Positions 38,144 to 48,300 of a stretch of DNA of 64,000 nucleotides are shown here, in pieces (the stretch's first letter is position 1; every line of letters begins with the position of its first letter). This DNA is from Tyto alba. Taxonomy: Eukaryota > Chordata > Aves > Strigiformes > Tytonidae. A program made the position numbers and the translations under genes. The DNA is taken from assembly GCF_018691265.1 (NCBI RefSeq), contig NW_024881296.1, positions 15,965,427 through 16,029,426 on the forward strand, written 5' to 3'. Under the pieces are notes generated by a model. It searched no databases and was not told the origin of the DNA. It worked only from the letters and a program-made list of their open reading frames with translations.

Positions 38144-41100
38144 AAAGAGGAAGGGAATATCCATGTCCTAGAATTTATAGTTCACTGATATTTCCTCAGG
38201 TGAGGAAAAAACTTTTAACTACCCATGACCTTACTAGCAGCTATTGACAGTTACTAATAAATGACAGCAATAAGAAATAAAATAAATTTAAAAATTAATA
38301 AGTGGGCCTTTATAAGGAGATCTTTCAATTTTAAATGCAGTGCCTTTTGGAATTACAAGTGGCTTGGCCAGGTTTCAGGATTAATGAACGCTCACTTGTC
38401 AGGTTCAGTATGTCTATATATTGTGCAGTTTACTGAGACGATGCAATCAAAGCTTCTCCCCTTGAGTTTGGAATGACCCTTTAAGGACTTAAGAGAAGTT
38501 TTAGAGAGAGAATTAAATTCACAGGTGTGCCTATAAAATTAAACTACTGCTTTTTGATAGACCCATAACTTCTCTGAGACATGGAGTTTCTTCAGAAAGA
38601 TTACAGCCTGACCCAAACAAAGTAGTGACTGTAAAAACTGTGAAAGCTACCACAAAACAGAAGAGTGTGCCTATCATAAATTGTATAATATTACAAGAAT
38701 CTTGTATCTAATTATACACAGAGCCAGAAGAATGTTAATGGAATATTACTCTCAGAAATACTGGTGTACGAGAAAATGCAAGCTTTCTCTTCCTGAATAT
38801 CTAAACATCAAAGCACCTAGTAGATTATGGTCATAATCTGACTAGTTAAGTTTTCATTGGTTAATATTATTTCCTGGAATATCATTTAAAGAAAGGCAGA
38901 AATAGCTGCTCAGCTACTGGGGCCAGGCTGCTTGCCTGCAGAACTACATTGATGTACCTTATGGCTGAGGGACCAGCCCTTGGGAGAACAAACTGCTGTC
39001 CTCCAGCCCTGGTTCTCACCGAGCAACTTCATGAGATTCTGCAGCTTGAGGCTATCCGTGTCCTCACACAGCATTAGCAGAGGGCCCAGGTGCCCGATTT
39101 AGCTGAAGCCAAGCAGAGATCTTCCACCAAGCAAGCTGGAGGAATAGTTATTCTGGCTGATGGGCAGTTGGGAGCACTGATATCTTCCTCTGGCTCAGCA
39201 GTGGGTTATTTCTTTACAGCACACTCTCTCCTACACTGTTAGCCTAAATGCCAACTTTGGGTGCGCAGCAGGGCTGTGTGGCAGAGTGACACTGATGGCA
39301 GCACTAACTGCCGCCTGTGCTAGTCTGCTTCCTCCCTCAGGGGGATACCAACCACCCAAGAGCAATGGTTGAACAGGACATATACTATTTACCAAGCTGT
39401 CCAACCTTATAGCCTAATCTGCCAGGGTCAAATGAAAGAGGTACCAGTGTACGTTACCCTTTCCCTGGGCTGGAAACCAAGGTGGTACAGAAAGAACTAT
39501 GCACTGATCCTGCTGCTGAGAATAAGCCAACACATCCAAATATTAAAGGATTCTAGATACCAGAAATTCAAAAATGAGATTAAATAGAAACACAGGTGTA
39601 TTCAGAGAAAGCTGAAATAATGTATGGGTCAAATTCCTTCCTTGCTTAGCTCATGATTAATTATTGCGGAAACAGATGTACAAGGTTAAAATATTATTTG
39701 CATGCTCACCATCAGTTAACACACTCCTGCTGAAGTCCAAACTGACACAATAAAGCTGGAAAAATAGACTATAAGAGTAATTCTCATCCCAGCCAGGTTA
39801 GCTTCACTCACCACAGAAAAAGCTACCAAAGCGCCCCACGAGCAGAGCACAGGACCACTAAGGGGCTATCCCAGGCTCCCCCATTATCTCAACTGCAGAC
39901 TTGACATCCACCTACTGAGGAACAGTAACAAATAGCCCAAGGATGGAAAGGCCACAAGTGGGCCCAGCTGTTTCCATTGTTAATAACAGTTACCTCAGGT
40001 GAGCAACCTATTGCCACCTGTTGCCAATACAGAAGGTAATTGGTTTATCTGTTACGGCTGAAGAGGCACAGCACACCCAGATGGGTCTGACTCCCATGGC
40101 AGAGGGCAGGCAGGCGGTGGCATCTTTGCATTGGTATAAAGAAGTCTGTAGAGGTCAGTTTGCTGGGTCATGAAGACTGAAAAAAGGTGGAAAAAAGACT
40201 CTTGACCAAAGCCCCTAGGATGTTACAAATGCTATGTGTGGGTGACATGTCTGTGACTGAAGCAACTGTGCAGACAGAGCTCTGTCTTCCTCCTGTTACT
40301 ACTGTGAGATTTCCTATGCAGTAGTTTTCAGAGAGGAAAAGTTGGGTAAATGCTATAGACTGAGGCAGAGATTCATCCTTCAACAAAAAACAGGTCCACC
40401 GAGAGCAAAACTACAAAACCCAAAGGTGACCAATGTTTTGACACAGCAGTGGTTCAGACAGCTGCAAGGCTGTTTCAGGCTGGCCTGTCTCAGCTGTTGT
40501 GCAGACTGGTGAGTGTCTCCTCTTCAAAACAAAGCAACCTAGCCCCAGCAGTGCCACCAGCCCATACCATGGTCCTCCAGTGCAGCTCCTGGCCTTGGTG
40601 CAGGCTGGCTTTCCTGCAGGAGACCTCTGCTCATCCAGCAGACATCTGTCACCCCTGGCCCAACCAGCGCTGTGTTTCTGGCAGGGCTCTGCCCAGATGC
40701 CTACTTCCACCAGAGAAAAGGAGCTTCTCCAGACTCTCATTACTCTGTGAGATTAATGGACAGTGTGGGATGGATGCTGTGCTTTTTGGCTGACTGGGCT
40801 ATTGACCCTTTGCTGTTGTGTTCACTCATCTCGGCTGCTTTTCCTCCCACCTTTGGAGATATTAGTGTTGTCTGGGATTTCCTGGACAAGGCTGGTGCCT
40901 GATTAAAATAGCTTTGATCTGTCTGACACAGGTGGAGGGCTGTCCTTTTAGAAAGAGAATGTGTAAGTGTTAGTTGAGAAGTCTACTACAGCAGTCATTA
41001 AGCTACTCCTCCTGCTGCCAGCACTGCCAGGGGCTGCTATGCTGGGGCTGCTGCCTTCTGCCACCCCAGGTAAGTGTTAGCACCAGTAGTTACCCTCCTG

Positions 41101-41756
41101 TTCCTCCAAGCAAAGTCTAGGTAAACTTGTTCCACTTACTTCAATGCTCAGGCCTGTAGAGGTATTTCCCTGAAAGTTCAGTCTTAGTGCTGCCATGTCA
41201 TTCTCACAAGGTAATTTGGGAAGGGTCTCACAGATCTTTGGGCTGTAGCATCAGCACCATGGTGAAGTTCCCAGCGTGCTCACACCTCTCACCAGTACTG
41301 TTGTATGCCAAAGCAGACACCATGGTGTCAACTGCGTATGTTCTTTAAGCAGCAAGGAATGGTTAGGTTTTTATGTCTGCTGAATTGTTTCTAATAAAAA
41401 AATGAAATTCTGGAAAAACTGCATGATGTAGGAGCTTGGATCTGGGACTGAATCCAGCAGTGCCTTTAGAGGACACAAGTCATGAGGGATGTGTCATATT
41501 AGTAGCTTGCAGCTAATAGGCTGGCAGAGGCTGGAAGCTGAGCTGGCTCATTGCCTGGGGCCCCTGGAACTGCTCAGGTAACAGCCTTTAATGTCTCGGC
41601 CAGCAGACCTTGACGGTTTCTTCATCCAGAGGTAATTAGCTAAGGTTTCCACAGTGCATCAGCTTAATTCATAGGTATGGTCATCCCATCTCCTATCTGA
41701 GCTGTTTAATGTCTTCCTTGGATCACAAAAATACCTATGTTGGTGCCCTAGGTTAA

Positions 41757-41761
41757 TGCCT
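41757..41761 (+). repeat. Target-site duplication, left copy (TGCCT)
   Basis: TGCCT directly precedes the TG end of the LTR and is repeated exactly after its CA end at 42237-42241. Five-base duplications are typical of ERVL integrases (and occur in some other retroviral groups). Confidence 0.85.
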
Positions 41762-41827
41762 TGTTGTGGTTTGAGCCTGGTCAGCAGCTAAACACCCAGC
41801 AGCTGCTCACCCACCCTCCCCCCACTT

Positions 41828-41859
41828 GGGAATGGGGAGGGAGTCGGAGGGGCAAAGGG
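41828..41859 (+). other. G-quadruplex motif within the LTR
   Basis: G runs at 41828-41830, 41834-41837, 41839-41841, 41849-41852 and 41857-41859 with loops of 3, 1, 7 and 4 bases form a canonical motif on the plus strand, that is, antisense to the LTR and near its 3' end. Confidence 0.5.
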
Positions 41860-42044
41860 AGACTCCAGGGTTGAGATAAAAACAGTTCAATAACAATAAC
41901 AGAACAATACACTGACAGCAGTATCAACAGCTAATGTACAATACAGCTGCTCACCACCCACCTGCTCCCAGCCGGGGATCCCAAACACAAAGGCCCCACA
42001 GCCACACCCCCGGAAGTGAGAGCCCCTCCCAGCCCACTCCTGCC

Positions 42045-42052
42045 TTTATATA
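42045..42052 (-). promoter_or_regulatory. LTR TATA box
   Basis: TATATAAA on the minus strand, with an E-box and a CCAAT-type box 15-40 bases upstream. It is the likely core promoter of the solo LTR and would direct transcription toward lower coordinates. Confidence 0.65.
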
Positions 42053-42061
42053 GTGAGCGCA

Positions 42062-42075
42062 ATGTCACGTGACAT
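42062..42075. promoter_or_regulatory. 14-bp palindrome with CACGTG E-box in LTR U3
   Basis: ATGTCACGTGACAT is a perfect 14-bp palindrome centred on CACGTG (42066-42071), the consensus for bHLH-zip factors such as USF, MYC/MAX and MITF/TFE. It lies just upstream of the LTR TATA box, where it could act as a promoter element. Confidence 0.6.
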
Positions 42076-42236
42076 GGACTATCGGCCAATCGGGGCCCAG
42101 CCCTCCAGCTGTGCTCCCCCCGCCCCCGCACACAGGTGAGGGCACTGGGACCTGGGGAGCCCCTGGGGTCTCAGGGGGCTGCAGCTCCTCCCGCTGCCAG
42201 ACCAACGGGAACTCTAGGCCAGCCCCAACTAGGACA

Positions 42237-42241
42237 TGCCT
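42237..42241 (+). repeat. Target-site duplication, right copy (TGCCT)
   Basis: Exact copy of the five bases left of the LTR; marks the insertion boundary and shows that both LTR ends are intact. Confidence 0.85.
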
Positions 42242-42399
42242 GTTGCAAATTTCTAAGGGTAGTAACTGCCTCTCCACACCAGGCACAAGCAGAGCAATAA
42301 GCAAACAAAAGAAAACAAACAGAGCAGGTGAGGGAAGAGTGTCTGACTGTCCTTTGGGCAAAAGGATGCCAAAGAACCCATTCACAAGAAAAACATCAT

Positions 42400-42860
42400 G
42401 AGAGTGACAAGTGACAGCTTGTACCACCAGCTTGTGTCGGAACCAAATCCAGCAGAAAGGCTGCAATGCAGTGTAAAACACGCATTCATTACAGCCTGGC
42501 ATGAGCAAGCAGGAAGGGCCGATTCCCTACCCAACTCAAGCCAGCAGATGATAGCGAAAAGGTTAAAAATTATAAAGGATGAAGGGAAAATAGCAGAGCA
42601 ATTGCAGGAGATTCTGCTTGCTTTGCCCTGAATAAAAAGAGTAGCTCACGGAACTAACAAAAGCAGTATTTAGCATCATTATGAGAGCCTCCTGCAGCAG
42701 ACAAGAAAACAATACCGTTTGATCAAGCTGAGGTCAAAGATGCGGCCAAGCCAGGCTGCATTGCACAACAGCTGACAGACAAGGCGGCAGCAGAGCAGAT
42801 GAGGCAGTACCACGGCCTCTGGCTTTATGGAGCCCTCACTTACACAGCCAGGTACCATTT
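42400..42860. promoter_or_regulatory. Candidate conserved non-coding element D
   Basis: Non-repetitive, GC-balanced sequence just beyond the LTR. It contains a 77-codon plus-strand frame (42398-42631) and dense motif cores including TGATCA, AGGTCA and CAGCTG in the right half. The frame shows no recognised domain and no convincing splice borders. It could be an exon of an unknown gene, a conserved enhancer, or neutral sequence; this is a weak call from texture alone. Confidence 0.2.
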
Positions 42861-42869
42861 ATAGCTAAC

Positions 42870-45300
42870 CCAGCAGCAATGTATCCACAGCATCTACTAC
42901 CTCAAACATCTGGAATCTGCAAGAAACCATAGCACCTGTCATCACAGCCCTATGTTATTTCAAAAAAAACAGCACACTTTAAGCATGGAAAAAGAGGCAG
43001 TCATAAACATAAATCTCCTTATTCTGAAATATGTTCCTGATCATTAGGTAGTACCTATCACCTAAAAGAGACCCGGGTGTCTAGATGAGACTATTCAAAT
43101 GAGGGGAAATTTACAAGTCACAGAACAGAGGTGGCTTGTAGGACAGAAATGTATAGCCTCTCTTTCCCTGCACAGTTTGCCTGGTCTGGATGTAACACCA
43201 CGGCTTCATTAGCTTACCCTTCACTGCCTCCAGTGCAAATATTTTGTACACCTAAGTTGGTTACAGTTCTCTTCAAGTCCTAAATGTTTATTGCTGATTT
43301 CTTCATACAAATGCCTGGCATAATATGACAGCAATTCTTGATACACAGCAAAATATTAAGTTCCTAATTTTCCCATTTTTCTGTTCTCAAAACTGTTTCA
43401 GTTCACAGAGTTTGTCTGCATTTTCCATTCCAAGCTCAATGAAAACAAATTGTTGCCTTGTCCAGAAAATATTTGTTGGTTCTTCCAGTAGGGAGAACCT
43501 GTAATTCACCTGTTAACAGGAGGTGATTTCCTGCATTTATCTTCTTAGCTGCAAGAAGCATTTGACAATAATGTGGGAAGCTTTTAAAGTTTAACTAGGG
43601 TGAAGAAGGCAAGAAAAAGCAGCACAGGTCACAAGCTGCCTCACAAATTATTATGCCCACGCTTTTAATGGCTCTACTCGAACAAATACAATATACTAGG
43701 AGAAAAACAAAATTGCTTTTTCCAAGGCACTCAAAACTGATACAATCATCCAAAAATTCAGCAAGAATTTCCCATGTATTCTCTTTGAGACCTTCTGGCT
43801 CTTCTTCTCTCCTCTTTCCATTTCTTCCATAGTTTCTGACTTGTCTTAGAGGGGAACCTGCAACACCTCTGCATCAAAAACATGCTCAGCTCCTGTCTCT
43901 TTTAAGCTACAGAAGCTCTCTAGGCACGTAGGAGGCATAAAACACACAAGAATCCACTGTTTTGACTTGGCTGGGAAAATAGGGCCCATCCTCAAAGTCC
44001 AGACCTGGGCATGGACATCTTAAAACTTCCACACGATAATGAGGTCTTCAGACTATTAATTTTTCTCAGGGATCATTTCTAAGAGGTGGAAAACTCCACA
44101 TTACAAATAACAGAGGCCTGCTGGTTTTTGTATAAATCAGTTTCCTGTCACAGGTTTCCCTATTTTCATTAGTATTTTTAAACTACCAGGCATGAAACTG
44201 GCAGATCCTAGTTTGCAATTATTTTTTTGGAGCTAAGTTTTTTGATGTCAGCTAACAACTGATTTACTGACATTGCCTTCATATATATTAGTGGGGTGAA
44301 TAAACCAAAACAAATGACTCTTTACTACAGGAATTGAATTTCTTCTTAGAATCAACAGCTTTTCTCTTCCTTGAGAGTTTGGAGATGACTTCTTGTGGTT
44401 GCAAACCTAATGTTGACTTTGTGGCCTATATGGATTACATCAAATGTCATGCAGTCAAATCAATCAACAATGTTGTCTTTTGGTATTTCTTGCTTGTTTA
44501 AGCAGATAAATGAGAACAGACACAATTAAGTCAATACATCAATACTTTGGTTAAGCAAACAATTAAAAGATAATCTCAGGTATCTGGGATCCCTGAATAA
44601 CATATTTGGAAAGAGAGGTGAGTCTGTGGGGGTCTAAATGTCTTAGGGGCTGCAAAGTACATGCCAAATCAGTGGAATTTATGGATCATATTGTTTGGTA
44701 TCTGGGACAATAAATGAACGAATGCAGAAATAGCTTAAAAAAGGTGGAGACAGTGTCTCAGACCCAAGATTATGGAAAATGTGAATCATGAAGTCTGTTT
44801 ATTTGTCTGTTTTTAAAGAATACACTCTAAATGAGGAAAGGAAAGCAAGGAAGGTAGTCCTGGAAGCTCTCAGCACACTGGGAGATGTTGCTGTGAGTGA
44901 TGTGCTTTCAAGTGCGTTGAATGTTGTAGATAGACTGATTGAGACCAGATGTAGTCTGTGCTTTTGATATAGTGATACTGATTTGTTTTTGTATACCGGG
45001 TTTAAATTAAATTCAGTGTTGATTTCCTAGATCTAAAAGTATAAGATAGCAGGCCTTCTACATAAGCAGCTTCTAGCAGTTACAAAGAATAGTGGTTTTG
45101 TGTTAGCATGAGAAAGACATTGACATATCTTGTTATTTATGTTGTAGTTTTTAAGGGTGAGATCTTTCCTGGAAAGTAATTTCAAGGCAGCTCCAACATT
45201 AATTCTATAAAATCTTACCTTATTTTTTAAAAAAATTGTTTCTTAAATCAAAGACTTTTTTCTTTCAATAAAATTATGATTCTCCCTTAACTGTTGTTTG
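42870..45300. other. Gene-free stretch
   Basis: No open frame of 60 codons or more on either strand, no repeat family recognised, no long homopolymers. Ordinary AT-rich non-coding DNA by eye. Confidence 0.65.
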
Positions 45301-45342
45301 AGGTACAAGTCTCAGAACAACTCAGACAGAGTTCAGCTTCCT

Positions 45343-45375
45343 GATAATGAGTTGATATTGAGCTGACTATGAGCT
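45343..45375 (+). repeat. 11-bp tandem repeat, three copies
   Basis: GATAATGAGTT, GATATTGAGCT and GACTATGAGCT follow each other without gaps, an 11-bp period close to one DNA turn. Each unit keeps GA at its start and TGAG in the middle. A short minisatellite or a helically phased binding array. Confidence 0.55.
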
Positions 45376-45379
45376 GGCA

Positions 45380-48300
45380 ATGTATCAACTGCTCATCATT
45401 AAATCATTCCCAAAATGAACATTAATGAACTTCACCTACTCCAGCAATGCAAGATAGCTCATACTTCTCCTGATTTCTAATTCACTGCAAAGTAACTTGA
45501 ATTCAGACTACACTGCTGACTTCATTGAATTGCTGCATAACGAGCTACCATAAAAACAATGAGGTTTTGCATGCACATATTGGACATTCTCATACATATT
45601 AATTTGGTCACACAATGTATTACAGCTACTCCAGTGAACTTCTGCGTGGAAATGAACAGTCCTAATAGCCTGTTTTAAACTGCTGGCTCCTTGTTGAAAG
45701 AAAGTACTTCTCTTTAAAAATCAAATAAAAATGTGTTTTCAGTGCTGAAGTTTTGTATTGTGTTAACTTTTTCCACTACAGCAGTGAAAAAGAAAAAACA
45801 TGTAATTCAAATGATCCTATTTTTGCCATTTGTTTTTTCTTTCTGAGAGGTATTTAAATGGTGGGGTTAAAATATCAAAGCTTCATTACCCAGATGTTTC
45901 TGGAGGAGTGTGACATCAGGTCACACTTTCAGGATTGGGAACTTTATTTGGAAAGAAACTTCTCTGTGAAGGGCTCATGTTTTTTCACTGAGGTGAGATG
46001 TATGTAGATTAACACAGCTTGCAGAATGATTGTCCAGGAATGGTTATCCAAGTCTCATGTCCATGTGTTAACATACAGCTCAGAAAAGAGTTACAAAATT
46101 GATTTGAGATCTCAAGGCACATTTTACAGTGAAAAATTCAGAGGTCAGTCTACTCAAAGAGAAGATTAAGCAGCTATTTGATCATAACTGCATCCATGGA
46201 GATAACAGGTACCTCAGCCTAATACTTTAAAATATTAATATGCATGCAGAAGCAGATCAATCTGTATGGCTGCAGCAAGAACCAGTTCAATCTTCATTTC
46301 TTGCAAGTTTCTGCCCAGGATCAATTTGTCATTGTAAACTGTGTCATTTCAGGAGACATTTAGCCATCCCTGCTCTGGTGGGCAGCAACCTCTGGGAAAC
46401 GGATGGGTGAGCAGCTGGGGCAACAGTTGCTCCAGTGATCTCATCTAAGCCTGATGCTGAATGCACTTTAACATCTTTGGATAATGAGATATGAAACACC
46501 AGGGAGCTGAAATTAGAAACGTTCAAACACAACATGAAATTCATGTTTTTGAGAGAGAAGAGATAACTATTTGAACAGCTTCCTGTGGGATACAGTAGAT
46601 TTCTCATTATCTGATGTGGATATCTGCTAAAGCTTATGCTCAAATAGAAGATAGGGACTTTATGCAGATATCAGTGGATTGAATTCCATTACTTGCTTTA
46701 TTTAGGAGGTCACCGTGGGCCTTTCTGGCCTCTAAATAGAAGAACCTGGGAAGGCTTTGACAGAAGAGCCAGATGGAATTGATACTCAAGCTATAAATTC
46801 CCTCCATTAAGACAAGGGAGAGTCTCAAACGTTGCCTTGCTTCAGCAGCATTTGGTCAGGAGAAGTATCAGGCTAAAATGTCTTCTATTTCCTGGTGACA
46901 AAGACTTTGTCATAGTCCTTTCCAAAAAGCATTTCAGACTTCAGAAATCACTCTCTGCTTCTCCTCTCACATTTGGTTAATATTAACTTGAAGTAGCTTT
47001 TCTCTCCTTTATGTTGCAAGCACCTTTCTTTCCTCGGGCGTCCAATGGGAGAGGAAAAGAATAGGGCTGGGAACAAGACACAGCTGAGATTGTGCCTGCA
47101 ATAGAAGGATTTTTCTCCATATTCCAATTCAGAGAAAATTGCTGTGTTTGCTTTTATTGATGCAGTTGTTTTGAACTTTTAAAGCATGTCAAACAATTTT
47201 GAGCTTTATGTAAAGGCATTTCTAAAGTTGGGCATTTTTTAAGTTTAAAAGAATAGTGTTTCTTTTTTAAAAAAGCAAATAAAATAAATATGGCATAGAA
47301 GAGATTTAAAAGTAGCCCTATACTCTTTGAAGAAGCAACACAGTCAACCAGATGGGTTCTGGAAAAAGCTAAATGTGCATGCATGCCCATGGACACACTC
47401 ACACACAGAATTTCCTTAATGTCTGAGGATGATTGAGCACATTGTAATGTTCAAATGCAGAAGCTGTTACACCATTCATATACCATCTCCATATACTGTG
47501 TTTCCTAATTTTAGGACACATAACTATATTGAAATAATTTTACACATAACAGTATAATTAATTATAAAAAGCAACAGCGCTGCTATCCAGGACCCATATA
47601 CCTAAAGAAGTTCTCAGACATATTTGCATTGACCAGCTCAGCCATTTGTGGTACCTGGCTGCTCTTCTGGGCTCCAAGAATGCTTTTTGTCATTCCACTG
47701 CACTGTTTTTGGAATAAACAGTGTCTCCAGTCCTTACAAATGGATCCTAGAGAAATTGCGTGGCTAATTTGACCAGCCAACTTGCATATATAAACAAAGG
47801 AAACACAGATACCTCTCCTCAAAAGCCTGTGGTCTAGCTTTTCATTAAATTGTGGCAGTCTCACAAAGCATCCTCTGAAGATGCCCCTAACTGTCCAGTT
47901 TCCAGAACATGTTCTGCACCTCTCTTCTGAAATTTAGACCTCTCTAAAATGTTTTTATTTGAGCACCAAAATTTTCTAGTCACCTTTCACAACCTTGGAT
48001 TAAAACCACCACAAAAGAAGCCACATTGACAGCTCAAACCAGGAGACATCCTTTTATTTAGCTACCATCCCGACACTACAAATACACCTAAGTGGAAATA
48101 AGTACTCAAATTATAAAATGTTCCTCTACGGTCAAATTTTATTTAAATTTGCTTTTCACAGAACCTCTTAGCACCAGAGGACTGTTAATGACATGACTCA
48201 ATCCATGAAGCAGAGGCAGTGCAACAGCCTTTTCGCATCTCCATGCAGACCCTATCTCATAGCATTTTAGCACGGGGTAAAATCAGAGGTGGAAAACTCC

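Larger units (their letters stand above)
28730..41756. other. Long gene-free stretch
   Basis: About 13 kb without a supported gene. AT-rich homeodomain-like sequence occurs at about 29500-29540 and a T13 run at 36665-36677. A 21-bp unit occurs twice at 37208-37249, a G-quadruplex lies at 38121-38143, and an old repeat motif lies near 37331-37350. Coding-like but unproven segments at 37572-37744, 38950-39100 and 40992-41069 are discussed as findings. Frames elsewhere are at most 119 codons and match nothing. Confidence 0.55.
41762..42236 (-). mobile_element. Solo LTR of an avian ERVL-type endogenous retrovirus
   Basis: A 475-bp element with TG...CA ends is flanked by a perfect 5-bp duplication. 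Read on the minus strand it starts TGTCCTAGTTGGGGCTGG and ends in ...GCTCAAACCACAACA, which match in order the ends of a widespread avian ERVL-like LTR I remember (TGTACTGGTTTTGGCTGG ... TTAAACCATGACA). The characteristic GGGTTGAGATAAAAACAG block and TATA region are also present. Promoter parts on the minus strand run in order: inverted CCAAT box (42086-42090), palindromic E-box (42062-42075), TATA box (42045-42052). No clear AATAAA is present; an ATTGAA occupies the expected place. No internal retroviral sequence adjoins either end, so this is a recombined solo LTR. Overlapping frames (147 codons minus, 110 plus) are shadows. Confidence 0.85.

Noticed and set aside
40441..40500. CAGTGGTTC as a hAT (Charlie-type) transposon end
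   Set aside because: No matching inverted end or 8-bp duplication could be found downstream.
42065..42508. 147-codon minus-strand frame and 110-codon plus-strand frame
   Set aside because: Both run through the solo LTR and past its boundary; LTRs do not normally encode protein and neither product resembles a retroviral protein.
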